From RGIG1927 sp045546275 (GTDB lineage: Bacteria > Bacillota > Clostridia > UMGS1883): a stretch of DNA of 64,000 bases. The notes beneath the pieces were generated by a model. The model made no database searches and was not told the DNA's origin. It was given only the letters and a program-made list of their open reading frames with translations. Below are positions 52,393-62,014 of the stretch, piece by piece. The first letter of the stretch is position 1; the number at the start of each line of letters is the position of its first letter. Location of the stretch: positions 16,542-80,541 of the forward strand of contig JAZQCM010000019.1 of the NCBI GenBank assembly GCA_045546275.1, written 5' to 3'. A program made the translations under genes and the position numbers.

Positions 52393-55300
52393 TCCCACAC
52401 CTTCTTTTCATAGCTTACTGCACTACAGGGTGCCACATTTACAACGGTGTTTCCTATTTTAACCTTTTTGAACATATCTGTTTTGTTGTAAAGGGTTACC
52501 TTTTTGTCGTTTTCATACCTTACCACACCGGCTACTTCGTTTACCTTTTGCATATCTTCAGGTGCTTTAAACTCTACCTTTTCCATGCTGTCGCAGGGTT
52601 CAACCGTTACTTTTGCCGTTCCCTGAGAATTAACCAAAAGCTCATTCTTGTTCCCTTCAATAAAGGTTACTACTTTATCGTCCATTTCCCATGTAAGGTA
52701 ATTTTCGCCGTTTACACCGACAGTTGCGTTGCCCTCGATTGTAACACGATACAAATTACTCTCTCCCCATATGCTTACATCAAAGGCTTTTTCACCATTA
52801 AAGAATTTTGTCTGCACGTAACCATTTCCTTTTCTTGATGCACAATCAGGCAAATAACACATACGCTCTGCAATTTTTTCAGCCGTTTTAAATTTTTCGT
52901 AGTTGTCTGAGGCTTTGATTTCAATATTTTTTGTTTCAATAACAGTTATGCCCTTATTCTCAAGTTTTGTTACGTCAGCATCGCTCATTATAACAGCATA
53001 ATCGCCTTCTTCAGCCATGCTTAACAGCTCATCTACAGAATTTACCTGAACGATACCTACCGATTGATCAAAGAAATAGTCAAGCATTCCTGTAGTGCCC
53101 TTTTCATCACCAAGGATAAATACATTCACAAAGTCTTCCTTTGCCTTACCTCTTTTGATTGTAACTACTTTATCATCGCCGTTCCAGCCTACCTGCATGC
53201 CGAAGGCCTCGGCAATAACTCTTACGGGCACCATTGTTCTGTCGTTTACAATGCAACTTTCAGTGTCAATTTCTTTTTCTTGTCCGTTCATTGTATATAC
53301 GCGTGTGCCGATGCGTGTTTCAAAAACCGAGCCGTTCTTTGAAATTTTAACCAATCCGTTATCATACTCAACGTTAAAGTCAAAAAGTTCTGCAATAAAG
53401 CGTAAGGGCACCATTGTTCTGCCGTTTGAAATGTAAGGAGCAGCATCTACATTAAGCTTCATTCCGTTAATGTCAGCATCTTCCCTGTCAATCCAAAGTC
53501 TTAAACCGCTTTCGGGGTAATAGCCTAAATGAGGCGGCTGGTTGTAGCTACTGTTCTGCCAAGCAACACCCATGCGATAAACGTGGTCTGTCATAAGGCA
53601 AGGAAGTGAAAACTCGGTGGGAATAGTTGTTGTGTAAATACGAAGCGCCTTATTATCCTCAGTTTTCCAGATAATTTCCTCTCTCCAGTCACCGAATATA
53701 TCACAAGTTAAGCATGGTGTTGATTTTGAGCCGTTAATAGGTCTGCAGCCCTCGCCCCATGTGTCCATAATATTAATGCGGCCTCCGTCAGGAGCATAAC
53801 CAATAATTGCCGTACCGCCTAAAATTTCCTCGTACAAATCTCCATCCCAGTAAACACGGAAGCTGTTTCCGTAGTCACCTGCAGTTACATTTTCACCTAA
53901 GGAATTAATTCGTCTTGCACCGCTGCCCACGTTTACAATATAGCTACCGCCAAAGGGGCCTGCGTTTAAAATCATACCTCTGCCGGTGTCCTTGGCTCCG
54001 GGTATGTCAAATATTTTTTCACCTGTTGCCGCATCGTGAATTGTGTAGCCGAATTGTCCCGATTCGTGAACAGAGAAAAACTCAAGGCCTTCGTTATCGG
54101 GGTCAAAGTCACCTAAGTGCATGGCATCGCCATGACCTTCAAAGCCACACCAAAGCACGCTTCCGTCATCATCAAGAGTTAATGAACCTAAGAAAATCTC
54201 GTCCTTTCCGTCATTATCTGCATCGGCAACGGAAATATTGTGGTTACCGTTACTTCCGTATTTTCCTAAGCCTTCATCCTTTGTGTCAAATCTCCACACC
54301 TTTGTGATTTCGCCATTTTGATACTTATACGCCGCTACAACAGTACGGGCATAATAGCCACGCTGGAAAATCATGTGCGGAGTTTGACCATCAACGTATG
54401 CAACACAGGCATTATATCTTTCACTTCTGTTACCGTAGCCGTCACCAAAGCTTTCTGTTGTCTGTCTGCCTACATTCTGTGGGTCAAAGTCGCACTTTGC
54501 AAGTAGTTTGCCTGTTGCGCCTTCAAAAACTGCAACCCACAATGGTCCTTCAAGGTTTCGTCCGCCTCCGTCAAGCCAGTTCTTTTCTCCATCGCCAATC
54601 ACATTACCGGTTCCGTCAATTGTACCGTCGGAAATGCGGAAAGAAACCTCCGCCTTGCCATCCTGGTCAAAATCGTATACTAAAAACTGTGTATCGTGAG
54701 CACCTGCACGGATGTTTACACCTAAGTCAATACGCCAAATGTGTGTGCCGTCCAATTCATAAGCGTCAATGAATACTCTGCCGCTTTGTCCACCATGGGA
54801 AGAATCCTTTGTGTTTGAGGGATCCCACTTTAAAACAACTTCCCACTCACCATCGCCGTCAAGGTCGCCTATGGATGCGTCGCCTGGGCCATAGGTTGCA
54901 AATACAAGTGTATTTTCCACAGCCTTTGTCACGTTTTGGGGTATAGCTTTATTTGTTTTCTTTAATGAAAAAGCTGTTGCATTCGCCTTTTGTGCAAGTC
55001 GAAGCTCGCCATTGTTAAAAACCTCAATATAAAGCTGGCTCTGCTCGCCCTTTAAATAAACCTTGCCGTTTTCCTCTTCAATAGCAAAGCGCTGGTTTGG
55101 TGTGTTGGAGTAATTATAAACGCAAAAGCCTGTTCCCACCTCAACACCATGGTTTAAAACGTCAATACTTTTAGCATCACTGTTCATAAAAACAGTATAG
55201 CCTGAATCATAGGTGTAAATATACCACTCTTTACCAAAGGTAATGTCGCCCTTTTCGCTGGTAAGAGTAATGCTTTCCATTTTTGGTGTTTCTACCTTAT

Positions 55301-55601
55301 AGGGTTCGGGCACATTTAAGGGAATTTCAACATACTGCTTGTCCCATACTTCAACAGCAGTTGCATCAATCATATATTTACCATCACCTGTTGCGCCCTT
55401 GTCAACATAATTTGTCATGGTAGTGGTAGCTATTTCTACCCCATCACGATAAATTACATATTCCTTGCCATCTTCTTCCATCATCCAGGATAGGTACACA
55501 CCATCCTCGCATTTTATTGCCACTGGCTTTGTGCCCACCTCTGCACTGCAGGGCAGAGCCATAAGCAATAGTGCAAAAATTGTAAAAAGAAACTTTTTCA
55601 T
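52389..55601 (-). CDS. Secreted PL11 rhamnogalacturonan lyase with stalk domains
   Basis: 1070 residues. Signal peptide (FLFTIFALLLMALPCSAE). Ricin-like insertion at about 120-205 (GTGFCVYNYSNTPNQRFAIE), PL11 propeller at about 215-700 (GDASIGDLDGDGEWEVVLKW, YDFDQDGKAEVSF, VADADNDGKDEIFLGSL, GDWREEIIWKT), copper-amine-oxidase-like stalk domains at about 700-815 (ISNGRTMVPLRFIAELF, VNDRTMVPVRVIAEAFG) and a 250-residue C-terminal region I cannot assign. It cleaves the RG-I backbone outside the cell. It is a close paralogue of the PL11 at 48413-51508 but differs at the C-terminus, where that one has an F5/8 domain. Starts 12 nt after the DUF4867 gene. Confidence 0.93.
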   Translation of the reverse strand: MKKFLFTIFALLLMALPCSAEVGTKPVAIKCEDGVYLSWMMEEDGKEYVIYRDGVEIATTTMTNYVDKGATGDGKYMIDATAVEVWDKQYVEIPLNVPEPYKVETPKMESITLTSEKGDITFGKEWYIYTYDSGYTVFMNSDAKSIDVLNHGVEVGTGFCVYNYSNTPNQRFAIEEENGKVYLKGEQSQLYIEVFNNGELRLAQKANATAFSLKKTNKAIPQNVTKAVENTLVFATYGPGDASIGDLDGDGEWEVVLKWDPSNTKDSSHGGQSGRVFIDAYELDGTHIWRIDLGVNIRAGAHDTQFLVYDFDQDGKAEVSFRISDGTIDGTGNVIGDGEKNWLDGGGRNLEGPLWVAVFEGATGKLLAKCDFDPQNVGRQTTESFGDGYGNRSERYNACVAYVDGQTPHMIFQRGYYARTVVAAYKYQNGEITKVWRFDTKDEGLGKYGSNGNHNISVADADNDGKDEIFLGSLTLDDDGSVLWCGFEGHGDAMHLGDFDPDNEGLEFFSVHESGQFGYTIHDAATGEKIFDIPGAKDTGRGMILNAGPFGGSYIVNVGSGARRINSLGENVTAGDYGNSFRVYWDGDLYEEILGGTAIIGYAPDGGRINIMDTWGEGCRPINGSKSTPCLTCDIFGDWREEIIWKTEDNKALRIYTTTIPTEFSLPCLMTDHVYRMGVAWQNSSYNQPPHLGYYPESGLRLWIDREDADINGMKLNVDAAPYISNGRTMVPLRFIAELFDFNVEYDNGLVKISKNGSVFETRIGTRVYTMNGQEKEIDTESCIVNDRTMVPVRVIAEAFGMQVGWNGDDKVVTIKRGKAKEDFVNVFILGDEKGTTGMLDYFFDQSVGIVQVNSVDELLSMAEEGDYAVIMSDADVTKLENKGITVIETKNIEIKASDNYEKFKTAEKIAERMCYLPDCASRKGNGYVQTKFFNGEKAFDVSIWGESNLYRVTIEGNATVGVNGENYLTWEMDDKVVTFIEGNKNELLVNSQGTAKVTVEPCDSMEKVEFKAPEDMQKVNEVAGVVRYENDKKVTLYNKTDMFKKVKIGNTVVNVAPCSAVSYEKKVWE

Positions 55602-55613
55602 TTTATTCCCCTC

Positions 55614-56267
55614 TTATTCTTTATATTTAATTTCATAATTAATTCCGTACATTCCGCCAAAGGCACCTTTTTCAATAAGCTCCTCACAACCCTCATGGCA
55701 AATAAGCCACTTATTAGCCATAAATAAAAGCTTATCCTCATCAGGCAATGCTATTTCATCATTTGTTCCCTCCGGCAAGCCTATCACGCAGGAAAAGCCC
55801 GCATCCGATACCTGACAGGCACAGTAATGAAGGGTTGTTGCATACATTTCGATAATGTCACCCTTTTCAAGGTAAAAGGCTTTTACATTTTTTGTGTCAT
55901 AACAATTATCTTCAATTTCGTACTGTAACCCCAGCATAACAACTATAGGTGTTACGGCAATATTAATCTCCGAAGAGCGATGAAATTCAAAGGCGTTGAG
56001 CATGCTGTTTTTACCCCAGCACAAACCAATTTGCGCCGGACACTTTCCAAAAATAATATCCCGGAGCTTTGGTGCGCAGTTGAGTTTTTCAAACTGAGGT
56101 ATGCTCATTTCGTACCTTACGCCCTCTTTAGGCATTTCTATACCTTCGCCGCATTTTACTATTTCACTTGTGTCAAAATCCAATACCCTGCCATATTTTT
56201 TAAATTCACTGTCATGTATGCTGTAAATGGGCATATCAGGATTAAGTTTTCTAAGCTTTTCAATCAT
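55614..56267 (-). CDS. DUF4867 family protein
   Basis: 217 residues, cytoplasmic. LRKLNPDMPIYSIHDSEFKK and YGRVLDFDTSEIVKC at the start match the DUF4867 family as I recall it. The middle looks cupin-like (FEFHRSSEINIAVTPIVVML, FYLEKGDIIEMYATTLHYC). The family is uncharacterised but commonly sits in sugar-degradation operons; a sugar-isomerase-like or sugar-sensing role is speculation. First gene of an operon with PL11 and the ricin-like lectin, driven by promoter copy A. Confidence 0.8.
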   Translation of the reverse strand: MIEKLRKLNPDMPIYSIHDSEFKKYGRVLDFDTSEIVKCGEGIEMPKEGVRYEMSIPQFEKLNCAPKLRDIIFGKCPAQIGLCWGKNSMLNAFEFHRSSEINIAVTPIVVMLGLQYEIEDNCYDTKNVKAFYLEKGDIIEMYATTLHYCACQVSDAGFSCVIGLPEGTNDEIALPDEDKLLFMANKWLICHEGCEELIEKGAFGGMYGINYEIKYKE

Positions 56268-56289
56268 TTGTTTATCTCCTCTCGTTGAA

Positions 56290-56353
56290 AAAATCGCCTT
56301 AAAAAGGTTTTTCTTTATAAGGCGATTTTATCACAATACATATTCACTGTAAA
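56290..56353 (-). promoter_or_regulatory. PL11-operon promoter and palindrome, copy A
   Basis: Minus-strand TTTACA (56353-56348), 17-bp spacer, TAAAAT (56330-56325), then a dyad AAAATCGCCTT / AAGGCGATTTT (56290-56329) that overlaps the -10 and the likely transcription start. Same spacing and nearly the same sequence as copy B. A DNA operator is favoured because transcription should start inside the dyad. A terminator role for the oxidoreductase gene is also possible because T residues follow. Confidence 0.65.
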
Positions 56354-56427
56354 TCTTTTTTGAGTTTGTATGTTAAATCCTTTTGTCAGAGCTTGTAAAA
56401 CACCGGAAAAGTCAAACTCAATATACT

Positions 56428-57558
56428 TTACTTGTCAAAAGATGGTATCACAACTTCTTTACCATCATTCATTGCTGAAATGTGAGCACATACTCCTGCA
56501 GCACAAATGTTTGCCGCCATTATTTCATCAACATACGGTTTTCTGTTCTCTACAATGCTTTTTACAAATTCATTAACCAAAAACGGATGAGAGCCATGAT
56601 GACCACCTTCACCCATATCCGCTGCCTTTTGCGGATTCAAAGGGTCAAAATCACCTTTTCCGGTGAAGTGACGTATTTCCTCAGGTAAGAGATGGCTGTA
56701 ATCAGGGATACTTATTTCTTCTGCAATGGTATCTCTTCCTCTGCCCCACTTTGACAGTTCGCCTAAGGTTGTTATATAAGGCTTCCCGCAATCATTGAAA
56801 GACCATTCAAAGCTCTTTTTGCTACCATAAACAAAAAGCCCTTCCTGATACTCTCTGGCAGTTTCAAAGAGCGACCGTGTCGCCTCAGCCTTCAGGGAAT
56901 TTTCAAATGCAAAAATAGCTGTCTCTACAGGATACGGATTATTATATTGCTTTTGCAGCTCTTCGTCCATTGTTCCGCTACCAAAGGCGTGTACCTTTGT
57001 TATTCTGGACTTTGAAAGTGCTACCAAAGGGGCAATGGCATGAGTTGAATAATGCATTGGCGGAAGCCCCATCCAGTATGAAGGCCAATTAGACATATCC
57101 TGATAATGACTTCCTCTTAAAAACTGTATTTTCCCGATTTCACCGTCTTCTATCATTTTTTTAATATGTAAAAATCTGTCGGTATATAAAGTTGTTTCCA
57201 TCATCATATACTTTTTTCCGCTTTTTTTGACAGCATCTGTTATTCGCTGTATTCCTTCAAGGCTTGTTGCCATGGGAACCGTGCAAGCACAATGCTTTCC
57301 TGCCATAAGCACTCTTACCGTCTGCTCTTCATGCATAGGAATCGGTGTTACCAGATGAATTGCATCTATATCGTCTCTTTCTAATGCTTCTTCAAAGCTG
57401 TCCAGCACATCTTCAATTCCGCTTTTTCCTTTTACATATTCAGTTGTTTTTTTATCTGCATCGTAAATGAATACTTTATTGACATTCGGATGTTCTTTAT
57501 AAATATTTACAAAGGTTGCACCAAAGCCAAGTCCTATTAATGCTACATTAATCTTCAT
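56428..57558 (-). CDS. Gfo/Idh/MocA-family NAD(P)-dependent oxidoreductase
   Basis: 376 residues. N-terminal Rossmann fold (VALIGLGFGATFVNIYKEHP) with the family signature region IDAIHLVTPIPMHEEQTVRV and GKHCACTVPMATSLEGIQ, in which the usual EKP lysine is replaced (TVPMA). C-terminal alpha/beta substrate domain. The missing Lys of EKP suggests a changed or lost classical dehydrogenase mechanism. Such proteins act on sugar or uronate derivatives. Single gene between GH95 and the DUF4867 operon; substrate unknown. Confidence 0.87.
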   Translation of the reverse strand: MKINVALIGLGFGATFVNIYKEHPNVNKVFIYDADKKTTEYVKGKSGIEDVLDSFEEALERDDIDAIHLVTPIPMHEEQTVRVLMAGKHCACTVPMATSLEGIQRITDAVKKSGKKYMMMETTLYTDRFLHIKKMIEDGEIGKIQFLRGSHYQDMSNWPSYWMGLPPMHYSTHAIAPLVALSKSRITKVHAFGSGTMDEELQKQYNNPYPVETAIFAFENSLKAEATRSLFETAREYQEGLFVYGSKKSFEWSFNDCGKPYITTLGELSKWGRGRDTIAEEISIPDYSHLLPEEIRHFTGKGDFDPLNPQKAADMGEGGHHGSHPFLVNEFVKSIVENRKPYVDEIMAANICAAGVCAHISAMNDGKEVVIPSFDK

Positions 57559-57628
57559 AAAACACTCTCCTTCATTCTACCTGTGCTTTTACATTAAAGG
57601 CATTGATATATACAAAATAATATACTGT

Positions 57629-60600
57629 TCAATCAAAAGTATCCGATATAAAGGTATATGTTTTTCCCTTTTTCACATTCTTTATTGAATATTTGCCATT
57701 TTTGAATGTTACATACCTTCCATTCATCTTAAAGATTTTTGTTTCTTCTCCAAAGGACAGGCAGATATCTTCATTGTTAACACTCGTTACGGAAAACTCC
57801 ACTCCTTTTCCTTTTTCCCATTCAACTGAAACCGTTGTACCGTTTTTAGCTTTAATACCCTCTATTCTGCCCTTTTTCCACACAGAAGGAAGTGCAGGAA
57901 GGATTTCAATAGCACCTGTATGGGTTTGCATCAGAAGCTCTAAAACACCTGCCGCAGAGCCAAAGTTTCCGTCAATCTGAAAAGGTGCATGAGTGTCAAA
58001 GAGATTTGAATAGGTCTTCTTTGCAAGCTGATAACGGAAAAGCTCCAATGCTTTATCGCCCTCCTTTACCCTTGCCCAGAGAAGGAACTTATTTGAGCAG
58101 GACCATCCCGTTGCATCGTCACCACGATTGTTGAGCACAATTTTTGCGCCTTCAATCAATTCTTTATTTTCGTTGGCAATGAGATTTCCCGGATATAATC
58201 CTACAAGATTTGATATATGTCTGTGTCTTCCGTCTCCCAGATAATTTCCCTCAGAATCCATATTATATTTTGCCTCCTCAGCCCATTCCTTTATCTGACC
58301 ATCTTCACCCAATTCGACAGGCAATTCCAGATGGTCACGGATTTCTTCCCACGCCTCACGCTTTTCGTTATCAACACTCAATACTTCACTTGCTTCTATA
58401 ACATAATCGTACATACCATGCACAAGTTGTAAGTCATACTTCATTCCTTCATGTGTGGGGCCATGCTCGGGAGAACGACCAGCCCATGTAGTATAGTAAT
58501 ATCCGTCGGGATATTTATTTATATCTTTTGTTTCTCTTCTCATATTTTTATAAAGATATTGAGTATAAAAATTGGCTGTCTTTCTCATAATAGGATAAAT
58601 TTCATGTTCCAGTAAGTCTGTGTCACCGCTTGTAAGATACAAATCCCAAAGGTTATACATAAGCCACGCAAGATTGCCTGCAGACTGTATTTTCATACCC
58701 CCTGTCATATCTGTCGTTCCCATTATGCTCTGCTTTGTGTGCATAAAGAAAACATCGTCCTCATCTTTGTCAGACTCTTCAAAAAGCATCTTTCCGTTTT
58801 GCATTTTATATGACATAGGCGTAACCGAATACATATTTCTTGCAGTAACCCTGCCTGCGGGTATTTGCGAATTGAACCACTTTACAAGAGCTAAGCCACT
58901 GTCAGTAAGATTTGCACCACCCACAAACCAGTAATTCATTTCCATGTTTATGTTTATACAGTAGCAAGAGCCCCATATTTCGGCAACACTCTGACACCAC
59001 TTACCCTGAAGATTTGCCGGCATGGTGTTTTTTCTTGAAGATGAAATCATGAGGTACCTTGCGTAATTAAAGTGCAAGCTTTCAAGGTGTGTGTCAAGGT
59101 TTTTATAATTATCTTCATTATATGCAACTCTTGTAATTCCGTTTTCGTCTCTTTCTGTCCACACAGCACCTCCGAAAGCTGCTCTGAGCTCATCTGTAGG
59201 TATTTTACAAATTTCATCATTCAAGCTGAATTTTACAGTATCAAACTGACTCTTGTAGTCTTTAATATGTTCTGTTTTAAATTCTTCAAAAGCTACGCCT
59301 GTTGCCTTTTTTAGTCGACCTTCTGCCTTTTTGATTGCATAATTAAGTCCTTCGGTATGTTTATAAGGTGTCTGGGTCATATCAACACTGCCATCAGCCT
59401 TAAATCCAAACTGATTTTCGTCATAATCGGTTGCTGCAGTGATGTAAACTATCGCTTCAGTAGCGCCCTTAACTTCAACCTTGTCACAGAAATCTGTTAT
59501 TTCACCATCTTTGGGCAATACAACCTCAACTATACTGCAATACTCCAGATCAGACTGTCCGTGAGACACCGCTCCATACCACTGTTCGGAATCCTTAAGC
59601 CTGCCGGTAATTGTTATACGTCCATCCTTTACCTTTACATTTCCCGGGTGTGCCGAAACCAGACTTACATTAAAATTAAGTGCTCCTGCCTTATCTGCAG
59701 TGTATTTTACCGCAATAGTTTCGTGAGGGTAGCTTGCCATGTACTCGCGGTTATATGTGACACCATTATGCACATAGTGAACATGTGCCACGCTTTCGTC
59801 AAGGTTCAGATCTCTGTAATAATTACTGACCGTATCACCCTGCTCCATATCAAAATCAATGAACACATTACCTGTATTCATATAACCATTTTTACCCTCA
59901 CCCATCTGCCAGTTGTCAAAGGATGGGTTTTTTGCTTCCTGTGTTCCTCTATAGCCTAATGCCCAGAAGGTTTCCTCGTTAAACTGAATATGGTCCTTTT
60001 TCGGCATGCCGAAAATCATTGCTCCCATATAACCATTTCCTATCGGAAGAGCCATCTCCTCCCAATCCTTACCGTCACGGTGATATATGGATGAACCCTT
60101 ATTAAATGCACCTTTCTTATACCACAGAAGATTATTTGTGGTAACATATTTGTTAATAACCCCTTTTTCATAGTTATCAGTGTATGTATATTTCACATCG
60201 TTCACATCTGTATTCACTACCAAAGGATCAACACCCGAGGGAATGTGGCGTGCCATCTGAGATTTTTCGCCATAAACCCAGTCTGCAAAAAGCGGTGCAT
60301 TTTTGTAACCCGTTTCGGTTATGTTTTCTTGTGATTTTGATATAAGCTGTCCATCGCTGTTAAAAATCTTTACCTTGACAGAGGTTGCCTTACCAAGTGC
60401 AACAGGCTCTTTAAAATCTATACTTGTGGCCGCATTTACAATATCAACTACCCTTTCTTCCTGTCCTATAAGTACATTCCTTTTATCAAAAAGTCTTATA
60501 TTTACAGTAGCATTGTCGATGTTTTCTGAGGAATTAGTCAAAATGCCCCAAATTGCATTAGATTCATAGAAGCCACTTTCTGTGTCTTTCAGAACAACCC

Positions 60601-61858
60601 CTTCAAGGTTAACCAATGCTTCTTCACTCCTAACATATACCATCAATTCACCTTTTGTCATAACTCCGTCTTCTTCTGCTACAGCAGTCAAAAGAATCTT
60701 ACCGGTAGCATTACTTAAAGTGAGCGTGCCGTTTTCATCAATAAATCCGTTTCCTTCCTCTACAGTCCATTTTACTTTCTTTTGAGGAAGTACCTCACCC
60801 TCCTTGCTTAATGCTATAGCCCTATAGGAATGCGCGTCTGTGAAAGTCACTTCCTCCTGACCAAAAATCTGAATCGAATGTGCAGCACCGACTCTTTTTA
60901 CATTGAAGGTTCTACCTTCACTTATCTTTCCGCTACACTCTGCACTGATAGTATATATGCCCTCATCTGCCGATGAAAAAACTTCAACACCCCCTGTTTC
61001 TGAAACCTTTATTTTACTGCAGTCAGTTTCTTTTCCTTCAATATCTTTTACTGAAAACGAAATATCTTTATCCTTAAGCAAAACTTTTTCAGAGGATAGT
61101 CTTTCGCCATTTTTATTATAATAAAGGTCCGTAAAAGCGTTTGCCTCAAATTCAAGAACAGAGCTTTCACCTTCGTAGGGTATGTATATGTTATCCGTTT
61201 CTTCTTTTTTTGTTATTTTAACCTCTGAAACTTCAAGTGCCGATACCCGGACATTTGCTACAGCTATTGAATATCCGGCGTTTGAAACAACTCCTATATG
61301 TGTTATGTTTTCAAAGGGTGCAATGTATCTGTCAAATCTACCCTCATGGAAATATACCTTGCCGCTTTCAGGGTCTGTCATGTAAATATTTCCTTTTTTA
61401 TTTGCGGTATCTGTAATTAAAGTATAGTGCATCCATTTATCAAACGGAGCCGAAGCGTTACCTCCGCCTAATGCATTAAGGTAGTCTCCGCTTTGTCCGC
61501 CCATGGAAATAATATTACTCGCATTTCCTTTGCTGTCACCGCGGAAGCCTATCACTCCAATAACAGTACCATTATCCATAAGTGCAACGCCGCCGGTATT
61601 ACCTGCTCCTATAGCATTTCTTGTCATTTTATCTGCCTTTAATGACGGTAACATCATATCAAACTCTATTACAGCATTTTCCGGAACGCTGATTTCTTTT
61701 TTTACTGCACTTTCTGCACTTTTACCGTCAACTATGTAGTATTCACCAACAATTTCATTGTCTTCAGCACGTATACCGCTATCGGCATTAATATTTATCG
61801 GCAATATGTTTAACAAACAACATAAAACAAGACAAAAGCACAATACATTTCTTTTCAT
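57629..61858 (-). CDS. Secreted GH95 alpha-L-fucosidase/alpha-L-galactosidase with N-terminal accessory domains
   Basis: 1409 residues. Signal peptide (FCLVLCCLLNILPININADS). Residues about 30-215 look like a LamG/concanavalin-type sandwich, with Ig-like modules to about 560 (a Big_2-like one near 330-410). The GH95 part covers about 575-1409: WEEMALPIGNGYMGAMIFG, NEETFWALGYRG, ANLQGKWCQSVAEIWGSCYC, NINMEMNYW, RSPEHGPTHEGMK (catalytic Glu region) and APFQIDGNFGSAAG (Asp activated water region). GH95 hydrolyses terminal alpha-1,2-fucose or alpha-L-galactose by inversion, as on xyloglucan or pectin side chains. It is divergent from an AraC regulator. Confidence 0.92.
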   Translation of the reverse strand: MKRNVLCFCLVLCCLLNILPININADSGIRAEDNEIVGEYYIVDGKSAESAVKKEISVPENAVIEFDMMLPSLKADKMTRNAIGAGNTGGVALMDNGTVIGVIGFRGDSKGNASNIISMGGQSGDYLNALGGGNASAPFDKWMHYTLITDTANKKGNIYMTDPESGKVYFHEGRFDRYIAPFENITHIGVVSNAGYSIAVANVRVSALEVSEVKITKKEETDNIYIPYEGESSVLEFEANAFTDLYYNKNGERLSSEKVLLKDKDISFSVKDIEGKETDCSKIKVSETGGVEVFSSADEGIYTISAECSGKISEGRTFNVKRVGAAHSIQIFGQEEVTFTDAHSYRAIALSKEGEVLPQKKVKWTVEEGNGFIDENGTLTLSNATGKILLTAVAEEDGVMTKGELMVYVRSEEALVNLEGVVLKDTESGFYESNAIWGILTNSSENIDNATVNIRLFDKRNVLIGQEERVVDIVNAATSIDFKEPVALGKATSVKVKIFNSDGQLISKSQENITETGYKNAPLFADWVYGEKSQMARHIPSGVDPLVVNTDVNDVKYTYTDNYEKGVINKYVTTNNLLWYKKGAFNKGSSIYHRDGKDWEEMALPIGNGYMGAMIFGMPKKDHIQFNEETFWALGYRGTQEAKNPSFDNWQMGEGKNGYMNTGNVFIDFDMEQGDTVSNYYRDLNLDESVAHVHYVHNGVTYNREYMASYPHETIAVKYTADKAGALNFNVSLVSAHPGNVKVKDGRITITGRLKDSEQWYGAVSHGQSDLEYCSIVEVVLPKDGEITDFCDKVEVKGATEAIVYITAATDYDENQFGFKADGSVDMTQTPYKHTEGLNYAIKKAEGRLKKATGVAFEEFKTEHIKDYKSQFDTVKFSLNDEICKIPTDELRAAFGGAVWTERDENGITRVAYNEDNYKNLDTHLESLHFNYARYLMISSSRKNTMPANLQGKWCQSVAEIWGSCYCININMEMNYWFVGGANLTDSGLALVKWFNSQIPAGRVTARNMYSVTPMSYKMQNGKMLFEESDKDEDDVFFMHTKQSIMGTTDMTGGMKIQSAGNLAWLMYNLWDLYLTSGDTDLLEHEIYPIMRKTANFYTQYLYKNMRRETKDINKYPDGYYYTTWAGRSPEHGPTHEGMKYDLQLVHGMYDYVIEASEVLSVDNEKREAWEEIRDHLELPVELGEDGQIKEWAEEAKYNMDSEGNYLGDGRHRHISNLVGLYPGNLIANENKELIEGAKIVLNNRGDDATGWSCSNKFLLWARVKEGDKALELFRYQLAKKTYSNLFDTHAPFQIDGNFGSAAGVLELLMQTHTGAIEILPALPSVWKKGRIEGIKAKNGTTVSVEWEKGKGVEFSVTSVNNEDICLSFGEETKIFKMNGRYVTFKNGKYSIKNVKKGKTYTFISDTFD

Positions 61859-62014
61859 TTTACCATCTCCCTATCATACTAATTTATAATTAAAGTATAT
61901 CCTTCAGCATGTTCTTTCACAATGCAGTTTTCCCTTCAAAAGTTGTACTTTTTCTCTTTTATGTTGAAAAGGTTATGGTTTTATGTTAAATTTAAACAGA
62001 GGGAGCTGATTAAT

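Noticed and set aside
53915..54307. Plus-strand frames inside both PL11 genes that resemble each other
   Set aside because: The similarity only mirrors the homology of the two lyases on the other strand.
59357..59959. 200-residue plus-strand open frame opposite GH95
   Set aside because: Antisense of the conserved catalytic domain; no ribosome site.
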